NCBI GenBank assembly: GCA_025451535.1
Contig: JANWKE010000097.1
Coordinates: 1-41,711 of the forward strand
Direction of reading: 5' to 3'
Length of the DNA: 41,711 nucleotides
Source: Verrucomicrobiia bacterium
Lineage (GTDB): Bacteria; Verrucomicrobiota; Verrucomicrobiia; Limisphaerales; UBA11358
The notes beneath the pieces are model-generated. The model was not told the origin of the DNA. It saw only the letters and a list, made by a program, of their open reading frames with translations, and made no database searches. Of the stretch, positions 16,126 through 24,515 are shown piece by piece. Position numbers and translations under genes: made by a program. Position 1 is the first letter of the stretch; every line of letters begins with the position of its first letter.

Positions 16126-17493
16126 GTGAGTGCCGAAGACCAGGCCAAAGTAATCCGTGCTTCACTTCCCCCGGGCGGGTTGTTTGCCGGACTCACCTGG
16201 CGGATTTCGCCGGAGCCGTTTCCGCTGGGCGAGAGTCTGGCGCAGGAACTCGAATCGTTGGGCCGGGTGTTGCTGCAATTTTATCGCGCGGTCAATTTGC
16301 TTTATCGGCGCAGTGTGGACGGCAAACAACCGGCGTGGGTGGCAGATTTGCTGGATCGCGGCAAACCAGCCGAATTGATTCAACTCCAGCGTTCACCCAC
16401 ATTCAAAAATGATGTGCCGCGCGTCATCCGCCCCGACATTTTATTGACGGAAAACGGCTTCAGCATCACCGAGCTCGATTCGGTACCCGGCGGCATCGGC
16501 CTGACGGCATGGCTCAATAAAACCTATTCTCACATTTCGGAGGGCGGAGTTCCACGACGCCCAAATCAAGATGGAGACTCGCAGAGCTCGTCCCTCCGAA
16601 ATAACGAATTGATTGGCGGTGCGGACGCAATGATTCGTGGCTTTGAATCCATCTTTGGCGACGCGAAACAGGTTCATATTATCATATCCGAGGAAGCCGC
16701 GACCTACCGCCCGGAAATGGAATGGCTGGCCGCTCAACTCGGCGCCCGATTCGCAGTTCACGATTCACGATTCGACAGCTTCGCCGACGGCGACGCCGTC
16801 TATCGTTTCTTCGAGTTGTTTGACCTGGCGAACGTGCCCATTTCGAAAAAGATTTTCGATCTGGCCGTTGAAAAACGAATCCGCCTGACGCCGCCGCCGA
16901 AGCCGGTTTTTGAGGAGAAGTTGTTATTTGCGCTTTTGTGGAACCGGAATCTTCGCGACTTCTGGCGGGGAGAACTGGGCGAAGGTTTTTTGTCGCGCCT
17001 GCAAAAATTGATTCCCTATACCTGGCTGGTGGATCCGACACCGCTGCCGCCCCACGCGGCGCTGCCCGAATTGAATCTGACGGACTGGCAGCAGCTCAAA
17101 ACGTTGTCACAACGCCAGCGCGACCTGATTTTGAAGGTGTCCGGTTTTTCCGAGCACGCGTGGGGCGCGCGCGGTGTCTATCTCGGCAGTGATTTGTCCC
17201 ACGAAGAATGGTCGGCGGCCGTGGACCGGGCCATCACCGGTTTTCCCGTTTCGCCCTTCGTGCTGCAACGCTATGAAAAACCGAAAATCGTTGAAACCCG
17301 GTGGTTTGATTTCGAGCAGAACGCCGTCGTGCCGATGAAAGGCCGCACGCGACTGTGTCCGTATTATTTCGTCGCCGGCGAAGGCGACGCGGCGCGCCCG
17401 CAACCGGGCGGCGTGCTGGCAACAATTGTTCCCGCCGATAAAAAAATCGTCCACGGCATGAGTGATGCTGTTCTCGCGCCGTGCGCGGTTTAA
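16126..17493 (+). CDS. Unassigned protein, possibly circularly permuted ATP-grasp-like
   Basis: 455 aa, GTG start. I do not recognise a firm family. RPDILLTENGFSITELDSVPGGIGL in the first third and FVLQRYEKPKIVETRWFDF followed by GGVLATIVPADKKIVHGMSDA at the end recall ATP-grasp ligases of the glutathionylspermidine-synthase or circularly permuted type (weak inference). Residues 137-159 (ISEGGVPRRPNQDGDSQSSS and on) are encoded entirely by a 69-bp palindromic repeat in frame, so the protein carries a foreign-looking 23-residue insertion. The gene lies 50 bp after the TIM-barrel gene and could be read with it. Function unknown. Confidence 0.7.
   Translation: MSAEDQAKVIRASLPPGGLFAGLTWRISPEPFPLGESLAQELESLGRVLLQFYRAVNLLYRRSVDGKQPAWVADLLDRGKPAELIQLQRSPTFKNDVPRVIRPDILLTENGFSITELDSVPGGIGLTAWLNKTYSHISEGGVPRRPNQDGDSQSSSLRNNELIGGADAMIRGFESIFGDAKQVHIIISEEAATYRPEMEWLAAQLGARFAVHDSRFDSFADGDAVYRFFELFDLANVPISKKIFDLAVEKRIRLTPPPKPVFEEKLLFALLWNRNLRDFWRGELGEGFLSRLQKLIPYTWLVDPTPLPPHAALPELNLTDWQQLKTLSQRQRDLILKVSGFSEHAWGARGVYLGSDLSHEEWSAAVDRAITGFPVSPFVLQRYEKPKIVETRWFDFEQNAVVPMKGRTRLCPYYFVAGEGDAARPQPGGVLATIVPADKKIVHGMSDAVLAPCAV
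16534..16602. repeat. 69-bp palindromic repeat inserted in frame within a gene
   Basis: Perfect 11-bp terminal inverted repeats ATTTCGGAGGG (16534-16544) and CCCTCCGAAAT (16592-16602) bound a 69-bp unit that is exactly 23 codons and begins on a codon boundary of the host gene. The interior contains GGCGGAGTTCC, like the GGCGGAACTCC found near 390-410 in the gene-free region, and GAGCTC. The composition (Ser/Gly/Arg/Pro-rich when translated) differs from the host protein. This looks like a dispersed intergenic-type repeat accepted inside a reading frame. Confidence 0.8.
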
Positions 17494-17551
17494 CCGGAGC
17501 GCGGATTTTATTGACTGACACCGCACTTCTGGTTCACTGCCGCAACGCCAC

Positions 17552-18427
17552 ATGTCTTCAAAAATTCAGAGTGGTGATTCGAAAGCGACGACGACGGAAA
17601 CCCGCCGCGCCGCCTTGCTCAATCTTTTGGGCGACGAAAATCCGAAGGTTTATCAGGCGGTGCGCGAGCAAATTCTGGCCGAAGGCAACGCCGCGAGCGA
17701 ATGGTTGCGACCTTATGCCTTGAGCGATGACCCGTTGCGGCGTCGGCGCGTCCAGGAAATCCTCCGGCATGTGGACAAGCAGACCGGTGACAACCGTTTT
17801 CTTACCTTCTGCCTGAATCACGGCGAGGAATTCGACATGGAATCCGCCGCGTGGCTGCTCGCGCAAACGCAATTTCCCGAAATCAACGTGGAGGCGTATC
17901 AGGCGCTGCTGGACGGCTACGCGAACGCGTTGCACGAACGCCTTGAGCGCCACGGGCGGGCCGGCGCCATGCTGGGAAAAATCAACGACTACCTTTTCGG
18001 CGAACTCGACTTCAAGGGCAACGAAAAGAATTATTACGAACCGGACAATAGTTACCTGAACCGCGTGCTCGACCGGCGGACGGGCAACCCGATTTCACTC
18101 TGCCTGTTTTACATGCTCCTGGCGCGGCGGTTGCGGTTGCCCATTGCGGGCATCGGTCTGCCGGGACATTTCATTTGCCGCCACCAATCCACGTCCGGCG
18201 AAATCTATGTGGATGTTTTCAATCGCGGCCGCCTGTTGACCAAGGCCGACTGCGTCCATTACCTGGTCCGTGGCAACTACGACTTGCGCGAGGAGTACCT
18301 GGCGCCGATCAGCCCGCGCCGGATTTTTCTGCGGATTTGCAGCAACCTGCACCAGATTTACCTCGAACTGGGTATGAAGAACGACGCCACCCGCCTGCAA
18401 CGCTATCTCGTGGCCCTCGCGCGTTGA
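17552..18427 (+). CDS. SirB1-type transglutaminase-like protein
   Basis: 291 aa. An N-terminal helical, HEAT-like region (about 15-80: RRAALLNLLGDENPKVYQAVREQI) precedes the SirB1/transglutaminase-like domain. That domain shows YYEPDNSYLNRVLDRRTGNPISLCLFYMLLARRL, then IAGIGLPGHFICRH and YVDVFNRGRLLTKADC, which supply the conserved Cys and His positions of the fold. A TPR-like tail follows (NLHQIYLELGMKNDATRLQRYL). Family members are often annotated as UPF0162; enzymatic activity is unproven. It lies upstream of tRNA-Thr with no obvious terminator. Confidence 0.85.
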   Translation: MSSKIQSGDSKATTTETRRAALLNLLGDENPKVYQAVREQILAEGNAASEWLRPYALSDDPLRRRRVQEILRHVDKQTGDNRFLTFCLNHGEEFDMESAAWLLAQTQFPEINVEAYQALLDGYANALHERLERHGRAGAMLGKINDYLFGELDFKGNEKNYYEPDNSYLNRVLDRRTGNPISLCLFYMLLARRLRLPIAGIGLPGHFICRHQSTSGEIYVDVFNRGRLLTKADCVHYLVRGNYDLREEYLAPISPRRIFLRICSNLHQIYLELGMKNDATRLQRYLVALAR

Positions 18428-18468
18428 CTTGCCAAACCGCCGCCTGCCGCGTAATAAATGAGGTTGGC

Positions 18469-18543
18469 GCCAGCTTAGCTCAGCGGTAGAGCAACGGTTT
18501 TGTAAACCGTCGGTCGCCGGTTCAATCCCGGCAGCTGGCTCCA
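18469..18543 (+). tRNA. tRNA-Thr (anticodon TGT), CCA encoded
   Basis: Complete cloverleaf. Acceptor GCCAGCT (18469-18475) pairs with AGCTGGC (18533-18539). The D-arm contains AGCTCAGCGGTAGAGC. The anticodon stem is ACGGT/ACCGT with loop TTTGTAA, so the anticodon is TGT, reading ACA and other threonine ACN codons. The T-arm is GCCGG-TTCAATC-CCGGC. Discriminator T is at 18540 and CCA is encoded at 18541-18543. Confidence 0.97.
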
Positions 18544-18603
18544 GTCTTCCTTGAGCTTGTCATTGCGCCGTTGACGGAATTCGGAAACACTGCCGGAAAT
18601 TTC

Positions 18604-19887
18604 ATGCCGCGCAAAACGTTAAAACAGTCAGATTCGGCAGTACCGGTCATGATTCTCGGCGTCGGTTCGTTTGCGCATAGTATTGGGCAAACGCTGGCGG
18701 ACGCGGGTGCGAGCGTTTCAACGTATCTCACGCGCAATTACGGACATTTCCCGCCGTCACTCGTCGGGCCGACTTTTTCGCAGGACGCATTTCCCAGCCC
18801 GGTTCCGCTCCTCAAAAAAAACGGTGTGGCGGTGGTCATTCCCCAATCCATTGACTGGGCGCTCGCGCCGTGGGCGAAAGACTTGTTGAAATCCGGTGTG
18901 GGTATTTTCAGCCCCACGCGTGAAGCGATGCGCATCGAGCGCGAACGGGATTTCGCCCGTAAATTGTGCGCGGTGTGTAAAATCCCGTTTCCCCAGGCTT
19001 ACGTGGCGTCGAACCGGCTGGAGGCGGAAAAAATTCTGGCGCAGCATCCGCAGCCGTTTGTCATCAAAAACCCGCTCTGCTCGCCGACCAGCCCGATCCA
19101 CACGATTCTGTGCGAGACCGTCGAGGACACGCGCGCATGGCTGCGACATGTCAATTACGCGGAGGGCGTTTTTTTGCAGGAGTATCTGGGCCGCGCCGAG
19201 GCCGGGCACATCGCGCTCGTCAGCGGCGGCGACATTCATTCGCTCGTCACCAATCAGGAATACAAATACGCCTTCAACGGCAACCAGGGCATCGTGGCCG
19301 GCGCGCCGCTCGGCGGAATTGTCGAGCGCGATGATAATGACAAATACGGGCTGGCGCGCGAGTTGATTCATCCGCTTCGGCCGTGGTTGCGCGAGTCGAA
19401 ATTCAACGGACCACTGCAAGTCACTGCGGTGAAACGCAACGGCCAGTGGCACGTCATCGAATACAACATCCGCATCGGCGTCACCTCCGGCCCGATGATT
19501 TTGCGGATGCTCAGGAATCCGGTGGAAACCGTTCTGCAAACGGCAGGCAACGAAAAACTCAACCCGCAGTTCAGGGACAAATTGAACTTCGGTTGTTCGC
19601 TGACGCTGGCCGGTTACGGCTATCCGTTCACGCAAGTCCGCAGTCCGCATCTGCCGCTGGAAGTGAATGGCCAGTTCGACTGCGATGTCTGGTGGAACGA
19701 AGTGGCGCGAGGTGCCGACGACAAACTCATGTCCACCGGCCATCGCATCGCCGACGTGATCGCCCTCGCGCCGACACTGGACGCCGCCGTGACAAAAGCC
19801 TACGCGAACATCGGCAAAATCCGCGTCGTGGGCAGCTACTTCCGCACGGACGTCGGCCATAGTCTATGGCCGCCGGGAAGAGTTTAG
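18604..19887 (+). CDS. PurD-like ATP-grasp protein (phosphoribosylamine-glycine ligase paralogue)
   Basis: 427 aa from the ATG at 18604; a TTG at 18571 would add 11 residues. The N-terminal Rossmann-like segment VPVMILGVGSFAHSIGQTLADAGA is followed by an ATP-grasp region: ERDFARKLCAVCKIPFPQAYVASN, PFVIKNPLCSP, GVFLQEYLGRAEAGHIALVSGG, and the metal-binding VIEYNIRIGVTSGPM. The order is like GAR synthetase, but typical PurD motifs such as GGREHA and the glycine-rich loops are altered. Purine synthesis is therefore uncertain, and a carboxylate-amine ligase of another pathway is possible. It starts 60 bp after tRNA-Thr. Confidence 0.75.
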   Translation: MPRKTLKQSDSAVPVMILGVGSFAHSIGQTLADAGASVSTYLTRNYGHFPPSLVGPTFSQDAFPSPVPLLKKNGVAVVIPQSIDWALAPWAKDLLKSGVGIFSPTREAMRIERERDFARKLCAVCKIPFPQAYVASNRLEAEKILAQHPQPFVIKNPLCSPTSPIHTILCETVEDTRAWLRHVNYAEGVFLQEYLGRAEAGHIALVSGGDIHSLVTNQEYKYAFNGNQGIVAGAPLGGIVERDDNDKYGLARELIHPLRPWLRESKFNGPLQVTAVKRNGQWHVIEYNIRIGVTSGPMILRMLRNPVETVLQTAGNEKLNPQFRDKLNFGCSLTLAGYGYPFTQVRSPHLPLEVNGQFDCDVWWNEVARGADDKLMSTGHRIADVIALAPTLDAAVTKAYANIGKIRVVGSYFRTDVGHSLWPPGRV

Positions 19888-19903
19888 GGGCCGGAGGCGC
19901 ACT

Positions 19904-21736
19904 TTATTTCAACCGTCCGCCGGCGGTCGTCAGATTTTCATTCAAAAATCCGTCCAGATTGGAGTCTCCACCGGCAGCAACGTGGGCGATGCTCTGTTGG
20001 GCGAGCGTAAAAGTTTGCAGCGGCCCGGGAATTTTCGCGGCGGCGTTCCCGGCTTCCGGCTCATTAGCCTGTAACCGCAAAGCCGCGGTGAACTGCAACG
20101 CGGCTTGTTTGTAATCGCGGCGCGCCATGAAATGGAAACCCAGGGTCCGGTGTAATTCACAATCCCGCCCGGCTGAATCCAGATTTCGATTCGGCCAAAC
20201 CCACACGAGCGCCAGCAGGCCGGCCAGCAAACACGTCATGCCGGCAAATCTGCGCCCGGGAAAATTGTCCCGCTGGCTGGTCGCGTCCAACAGCGAAAGG
20301 CAGATAAACAAAGCCAGCCCGGCCAACAACACACCCGTCACCTGCTCGCGCAACGCCCGGGCCACAACCGAAAGCCGGCCATGGGCTTCATTGAGATGGC
20401 TACCGGGCGGGCGACAAAGCGGGGGCATGATGGCGGACAGTTTTTGATTGCGAAGCATTGCCATCGTCAGGGCCGGGTTGGGCAAAGGAACCAGTTTGTC
20501 CTGCAGCCAGCGCCCATCACCGGTCGCCGCGAATGCCCGCACGCTTTCCTCCTCAATCAGATCGTCCACTTTTACACTCGCCAGAAAGAAATCCACGGTC
20601 TGCTGCGACAGTTGCCACGTTCCAAAGGAAATTACGCCGGCGAAGGCCAGCGGCAACCCCCAGGCCGTCCAGCCCGGGAAACGAACCGGTGTGAATCGTT
20701 TTGATAACAGGACCATGCCGAACACGCTGGCCAGAGCGACAATACACAAAGTGTCCAGATAACGGCTGCCCTGGGCGTCAATGTAGTTGGCGCGGCCATA
20801 AGCCAGCGCCGCCGATTGTGACAGACCCCACAATCCAAAACCCAATAGAAATTCCGCCGCGCGGTGTTCCAAAAAATCGGGCCGGAAATACAAAACCAGC
20901 AATACAACCAGCGGCAAACAGACAACCACAATCATCGCCGGCTGATCCAGAAACGGCCACGCGAGATTGCGAGCCAGCACCGTCGTGAAGTCCGTCAAGG
21001 TCCTTGCCTGGAGTGACCGGTCGGCCGGCAGGCTCGCGCCCATGGCCAGACCGAGCGCGAAAACCGCCAGGCCCGTGACCAGCGTAACACCATTTGCCCG
21101 CGACAATTTTTTTTCTCTCAATGCCCGCAAACCCATCAGCCCGGCCACTGCCAATGGTGCCAGCAGCCCTGACGCCATCGTGAATAAATTCAGGATGGCT
21201 GCCAGCAATCCAAGCCACCACCAACAGCTCCGCGGCGGCGCAAATCCCAGCCCGACCAGTGTCACGAGTGAACCGATGGCCATAAAGTATTGTTGCGAAT
21301 CAAAACCGCGGATGGTGTTTTCGGCCGCGAATGGCAGCACAAAAAATGGCGCCACCAACAGACAAATCAGGCCGATATTTTTCCGGCCCAGAAAATCCCA
21401 AAAGCAATAAGCCAGGGCACAGGCGTACCCCGCGTGCAGAATCGCGTTGACCGTCATCTGCAGAAGCGTGTCCCACTGGCCGTTCAACGAGATAACCAAA
21501 AAGTCGAGCAGGCGCGTAAAAAAAATCCGGTGCTCATTGTGCGGGGCAAACCAGTCGTGCCAGGTCAAATGGCCTTCCATCCAGGGCCGGAAAAATTGAT
21601 CGGCTTCATCCCATTGATCCCAGACGGGGAGCCACGACCCGTAGAGTTGAATCACCCATAACTTCGCGCCCAAAATGACCAGAAACAAGGCGAACAGCCA
21701 CAGCACGAGTCGCAGGCGGGGCAGGTTCGCTTTCAT
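19904..21736 (-). CDS. Large multi-spanning membrane protein, unassigned
   Basis: 610 aa from the ATG at 21736 (another ATG 12 bp upstream). About 10-12 transmembrane helices. A conserved-looking first loop, WDQWDEADQFFRPW with HNEHRIFFTR, resembles the acidic periplasmic loop of GT-C-type glycosyltransferase-like proteins; that is the only functional hint. The C-terminal 80 residues form a soluble, helical, TPR-like tail (MARRDYKQAALQFTAALRLQANEPEAGNAAAK). It faces the PurD-like gene tail to tail with 16 bp between, and starts back to back with alr. Role in cell-surface glycan assembly is speculation. Confidence 0.75.
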   Translation of the reverse strand: MKANLPRLRLVLWLFALFLVILGAKLWVIQLYGSWLPVWDQWDEADQFFRPWMEGHLTWHDWFAPHNEHRIFFTRLLDFLVISLNGQWDTLLQMTVNAILHAGYACALAYCFWDFLGRKNIGLICLLVAPFFVLPFAAENTIRGFDSQQYFMAIGSLVTLVGLGFAPPRSCWWWLGLLAAILNLFTMASGLLAPLAVAGLMGLRALREKKLSRANGVTLVTGLAVFALGLAMGASLPADRSLQARTLTDFTTVLARNLAWPFLDQPAMIVVVCLPLVVLLVLYFRPDFLEHRAAEFLLGFGLWGLSQSAALAYGRANYIDAQGSRYLDTLCIVALASVFGMVLLSKRFTPVRFPGWTAWGLPLAFAGVISFGTWQLSQQTVDFFLASVKVDDLIEEESVRAFAATGDGRWLQDKLVPLPNPALTMAMLRNQKLSAIMPPLCRPPGSHLNEAHGRLSVVARALREQVTGVLLAGLALFICLSLLDATSQRDNFPGRRFAGMTCLLAGLLALVWVWPNRNLDSAGRDCELHRTLGFHFMARRDYKQAALQFTAALRLQANEPEAGNAAAKIPGPLQTFTLAQQSIAHVAAGGDSNLDGFLNENLTTAGGRLK

Positions 21737-21908
21737 GCGGTCGCACACAGGCTAGACATTTTCATTCCGGCTGCAAGCATGCGCAGGATTGTTGCCAGTT
21801 TTTCAGTATATCCCGTTCGTGTATTAATCGGGGGTAAATTTATGAAATCCATGCCTGATTTTTCGTGCCATTTGGCATGATTCGTGGTTAAACAACCTTT
21901 GATGTTTT

Positions 21909-23090
21909 ATGGATTTCGATTCGACAACCTTTCCGCTGCGGCCGGCCTGGACCGAGATTGACCTCGGCCGGTTGCGAAACAACCTGCGGTTGATCCGCCG
22001 GGACCTGCCGAAACGCGTAAAATTGCTCGCGGTCGTCAAGGATGAGGCCTACGGCCATGGCGCGCTTGACGTCGCCCGCATCGCGCTCGAGGAAGGCGCG
22101 TGGGGTTTCGGCCTGAGCACGCTGGAAGAAGCCATGTCGCTCCGTGAAGCCGGGATTGCCGCGCCGTTATTGTTGCTGGGCGAGCGGCAGGAAGCCGAGC
22201 TGCCCTGGTGCGTTGAGCACGACCTGACCGTCTGTGTCAATGAGCCCCACGCCGTTCGCAAACTCGCGCGCATCGCCGCCGCCCACGGCAAGCGAGTGCC
22301 GGTTCATGTGAAAATCCACACCGGGATGAGCCGCTACGGCGTGCGTTGGGACGAGGCTTTGCCGCTCATCGAACAAATTTGCTCCGAAAAATCATTGCTG
22401 CTGGAAGGTGCGATGACGCATTTTGCGCAGTCCGACGAAACGGATAAGACCTTCGTCAACCTGCAATTCTCCCGTTTCAACGAAGTCCTGCGCGCGCTGG
22501 AACAGCGGAAAATTCCGGTGAAACTGCGCCACACCTGCAATAGCGGAGGTTTTCTGGATTTGCCGCAGGCGCACCTCGACATGGTCCGCGTGGGCATCCT
22601 GTTATACGGCGTTTTCCCGTCCTCGGTCTGCCGCCGGATCCCCGGAATTGAACCGGTCATGTCGGTGAAGGCGCGCATCGCGGCGATTCAAAAACTGAAA
22701 CCCGGCGAGGTGGTCGGCTACGGCATGCGTTATACCGCACCGACGGAGCGGCGCATCGCGATTCTGCCCATCGGTTACGGCGACGGTTTTCCGCGCGTGC
22801 GCAACCAGGGCGGCGCGCTCATTCATGGCCAATGCGCTCCGCTCATCGGCGGCATTGCCATGGATGCGATCATGGTGGACATCACGGACATCCCCGAAGC
22901 GAAAATGTGGGACGAAGCGGTCATCATGGGCCAGCAGGGCAGCCAGGAAATCACCGTGCACGACATGGCGAAGCTGAAAAATTCGGTGAGCTACGACGTG
23001 CTGACGAACTGGCGGCTGCGGTTGCGGCGAAAATCGGTGAACGGCCTGGCCCGGGCCACACGCGAACTCGAAACGGTGTCCGCGAAATGA
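21909..23090 (+). CDS. alr: Alanine racemase
   Basis: 393 aa. PLP enzyme interconverting L- and D-alanine for peptidoglycan. The PLP-lysine motif reads AVVKDEAYGHG (usually AVVKANAYGHG). Also visible are THFAQSDETD, HTCNSGGF, MVRVGILLYG, the VGYGMRYTAP segment with the catalytic-tyrosine region, and GGIAMDAIMVDIT. Length is standard. The stop overlaps the ATG of the next gene (ATGA), so the two are translationally coupled. It starts 172 bp from the divergent membrane-protein gene. Confidence 0.93.
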   Translation: MDFDSTTFPLRPAWTEIDLGRLRNNLRLIRRDLPKRVKLLAVVKDEAYGHGALDVARIALEEGAWGFGLSTLEEAMSLREAGIAAPLLLLGERQEAELPWCVEHDLTVCVNEPHAVRKLARIAAAHGKRVPVHVKIHTGMSRYGVRWDEALPLIEQICSEKSLLLEGAMTHFAQSDETDKTFVNLQFSRFNEVLRALEQRKIPVKLRHTCNSGGFLDLPQAHLDMVRVGILLYGVFPSSVCRRIPGIEPVMSVKARIAAIQKLKPGEVVGYGMRYTAPTERRIAILPIGYGDGFPRVRNQGGALIHGQCAPLIGGIAMDAIMVDITDIPEAKMWDEAVIMGQQGSQEITVHDMAKLKNSVSYDVLTNWRLRLRRKSVNGLARATRELETVSAK

Positions 23091-23890
23091 AACTCCTGTT
23101 TTCCGAACAAAATTCCGATTACGAGCATTACCAGTTTCCCTATGCCATCTGGGCCGTGCCGGAAGACGGCGAAGCGCCGTCGGATATTTTCAATGCGGGC
23201 TTCCTGCCGTCGTCGCGTTACCTCGACCGGTTCTATCTCTGCCGCCAGATTCGCGTGAACCTGGCGAAGTTCAAGCCGTCGTCGGAAAACCGCCGCATTC
23301 TCCGCAAAGGCGCCGGTATCGGGGTGAAACTCGTGCCCCGCGATCAATACCATTACACTCCGGAACACCGCCAGTTTTTCAAGACCTACGCCGACATCAA
23401 ATTCGGCAAGGACGTGATGACCTTCGAGCGGCTGGATGCCTTGTTCGGCTCGCCCATCATCTCACACCTCCTCGTGTTCACGGACACCAAAACCGGCAAC
23501 GAAATCGGCGCGGCCACGCTGTATCTGGAAGGCAAGGCGCTGGCATTTTACTACTACGCCTTTTACGACCTGAATTATTACGCGCGCAATCTGGGCATGT
23601 TCATGATGACCTCGGCGGTGGCGCTGTTCGCCGAACGCGGCATGAAACATCTCTACCTCGGCACCTGCTACTCGCAGACCGCTCTGTACAAGACGCAGTT
23701 CGCCGGCGCGGAATTTTTCAACGGGTTCCGCTGGTCGGATGACCTGGACGAACTGAAATTCATCATCAAGCGCGACCGAAAGGAACTGACCCAGCACCTG
23801 CTCGAAACCGACGAATACCGCGGGAAATTTTACGACAGCGACCTCGACAAAATCAGCGGCGCCAGCGCGTTCCGGATCAAAATCAAGTGA
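23087..23890 (+). CDS. Arginyl/leucyl-tRNA-protein transferase-like (ATE/Bpt) protein
   Basis: 267 aa from the ATG at 23087, which overlaps the alr stop; a longer frame inside alr is rejected. It resembles the GNAT-like core of N-end-rule aminoacyl-transferases: GFLPSSRYLDRFYLCRQIRVNLAKFKPSSENRRILRKG recalls their R...F..SR..RR block, and NEIGAATLYLEGKALAFYYYAFYD...RNLGMFMMTSAVALFAERGMKHLYLGTCYS with YKTQFAGAEFFNGFRW matches their C-terminal half. The N-terminal cysteine-rich part is reduced. Reaction by analogy: transfer of an amino acid from tRNA to a protein N-terminus. Substrate is unknown; another GNAT role is possible. Confidence 0.75.
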   Translation: MKLLFSEQNSDYEHYQFPYAIWAVPEDGEAPSDIFNAGFLPSSRYLDRFYLCRQIRVNLAKFKPSSENRRILRKGAGIGVKLVPRDQYHYTPEHRQFFKTYADIKFGKDVMTFERLDALFGSPIISHLLVFTDTKTGNEIGAATLYLEGKALAFYYYAFYDLNYYARNLGMFMMTSAVALFAERGMKHLYLGTCYSQTALYKTQFAGAEFFNGFRWSDDLDELKFIIKRDRKELTQHLLETDEYRGKFYDSDLDKISGASAFRIKIK

Positions 23891-23919
23891 GGATTTTCGA
23901 AAGCCCGGAGAGGCGCCGG

Positions 23920-24372
23920 TCACGGCTTAGGCAGAGGCTTCTTGACTGAACCGGAATCCTCGCCTTTTAATTTCGATTTGCCGTGCTTTCGGGTGATGGG
24001 GGAGGTATGTTCCAACAATTCTTCCACTTTCGAAATCAGCTCTTCGGGCAGGTACGGCTTGGTGAGGAAGACATTGATGCCGGCCTCAAATCCTGCCACG
24101 CGGGTAAAGTAGCTGTCCAGACCGGTGAGCATGATCACCGGAATGGACGCCGTGGCGGCATTTTCCCTCAACGTTCTGCAAAAATCGAGTCCGTTCAACT
24201 GCGGCAGCATCAAATCCAGCACAATCAGGTCGGGGGACACCGAACGGGTTTTGATGAGGGCGTCCACCCCGTTGGCCGCAGTGCCGATGGCAAAACCGGC
24301 GTCTTTCAGGTTCCCGCGAATTGCTTCGAGTTGATCCGGATCATCTTCTACGACCAATATCTTTCTGCGCAT
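23920..24372 (-). CDS. Single-domain response regulator (REC)
   Basis: 150 aa from the ATG at 24372. The receiver domain fills residues about 1-120: acidic pair in KILVVEDDPDQ, phospho-acceptor D in LIVLDLMLPQLNG, conserved T in MLTGLDSY, and K in FLTKPYLPEEL. A basic, disordered tail of about 25 residues (KHGKSKLKGEDSGSVKKPLPKP) follows and no DNA-binding output domain is present. Such proteins act by phosphorelay or protein contacts. No kinase is adjacent. The open frame extends upstream to 24468 but that part lacks domain similarity. Confidence 0.9.
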   Translation of the reverse strand: MRRKILVVEDDPDQLEAIRGNLKDAGFAIGTAANGVDALIKTRSVSPDLIVLDLMLPQLNGLDFCRTLRENAATASIPVIMLTGLDSYFTRVAGFEAGINVFLTKPYLPEELISKVEELLEHTSPITRKHGKSKLKGEDSGSVKKPLPKP

Positions 24373-24515
24373 AAGGATGGGTTTAATCCATACGCCAACC
24401 GGCAACAGCACCGCGGTACGAATAAAACACTCCCAGTTTGGGAGCAGAAACGATGCCGCCAGGAACAACTCACTTTCCTGACAAATCGGGGAAAATACCG
24501 CGGCGGCATCGGTTT

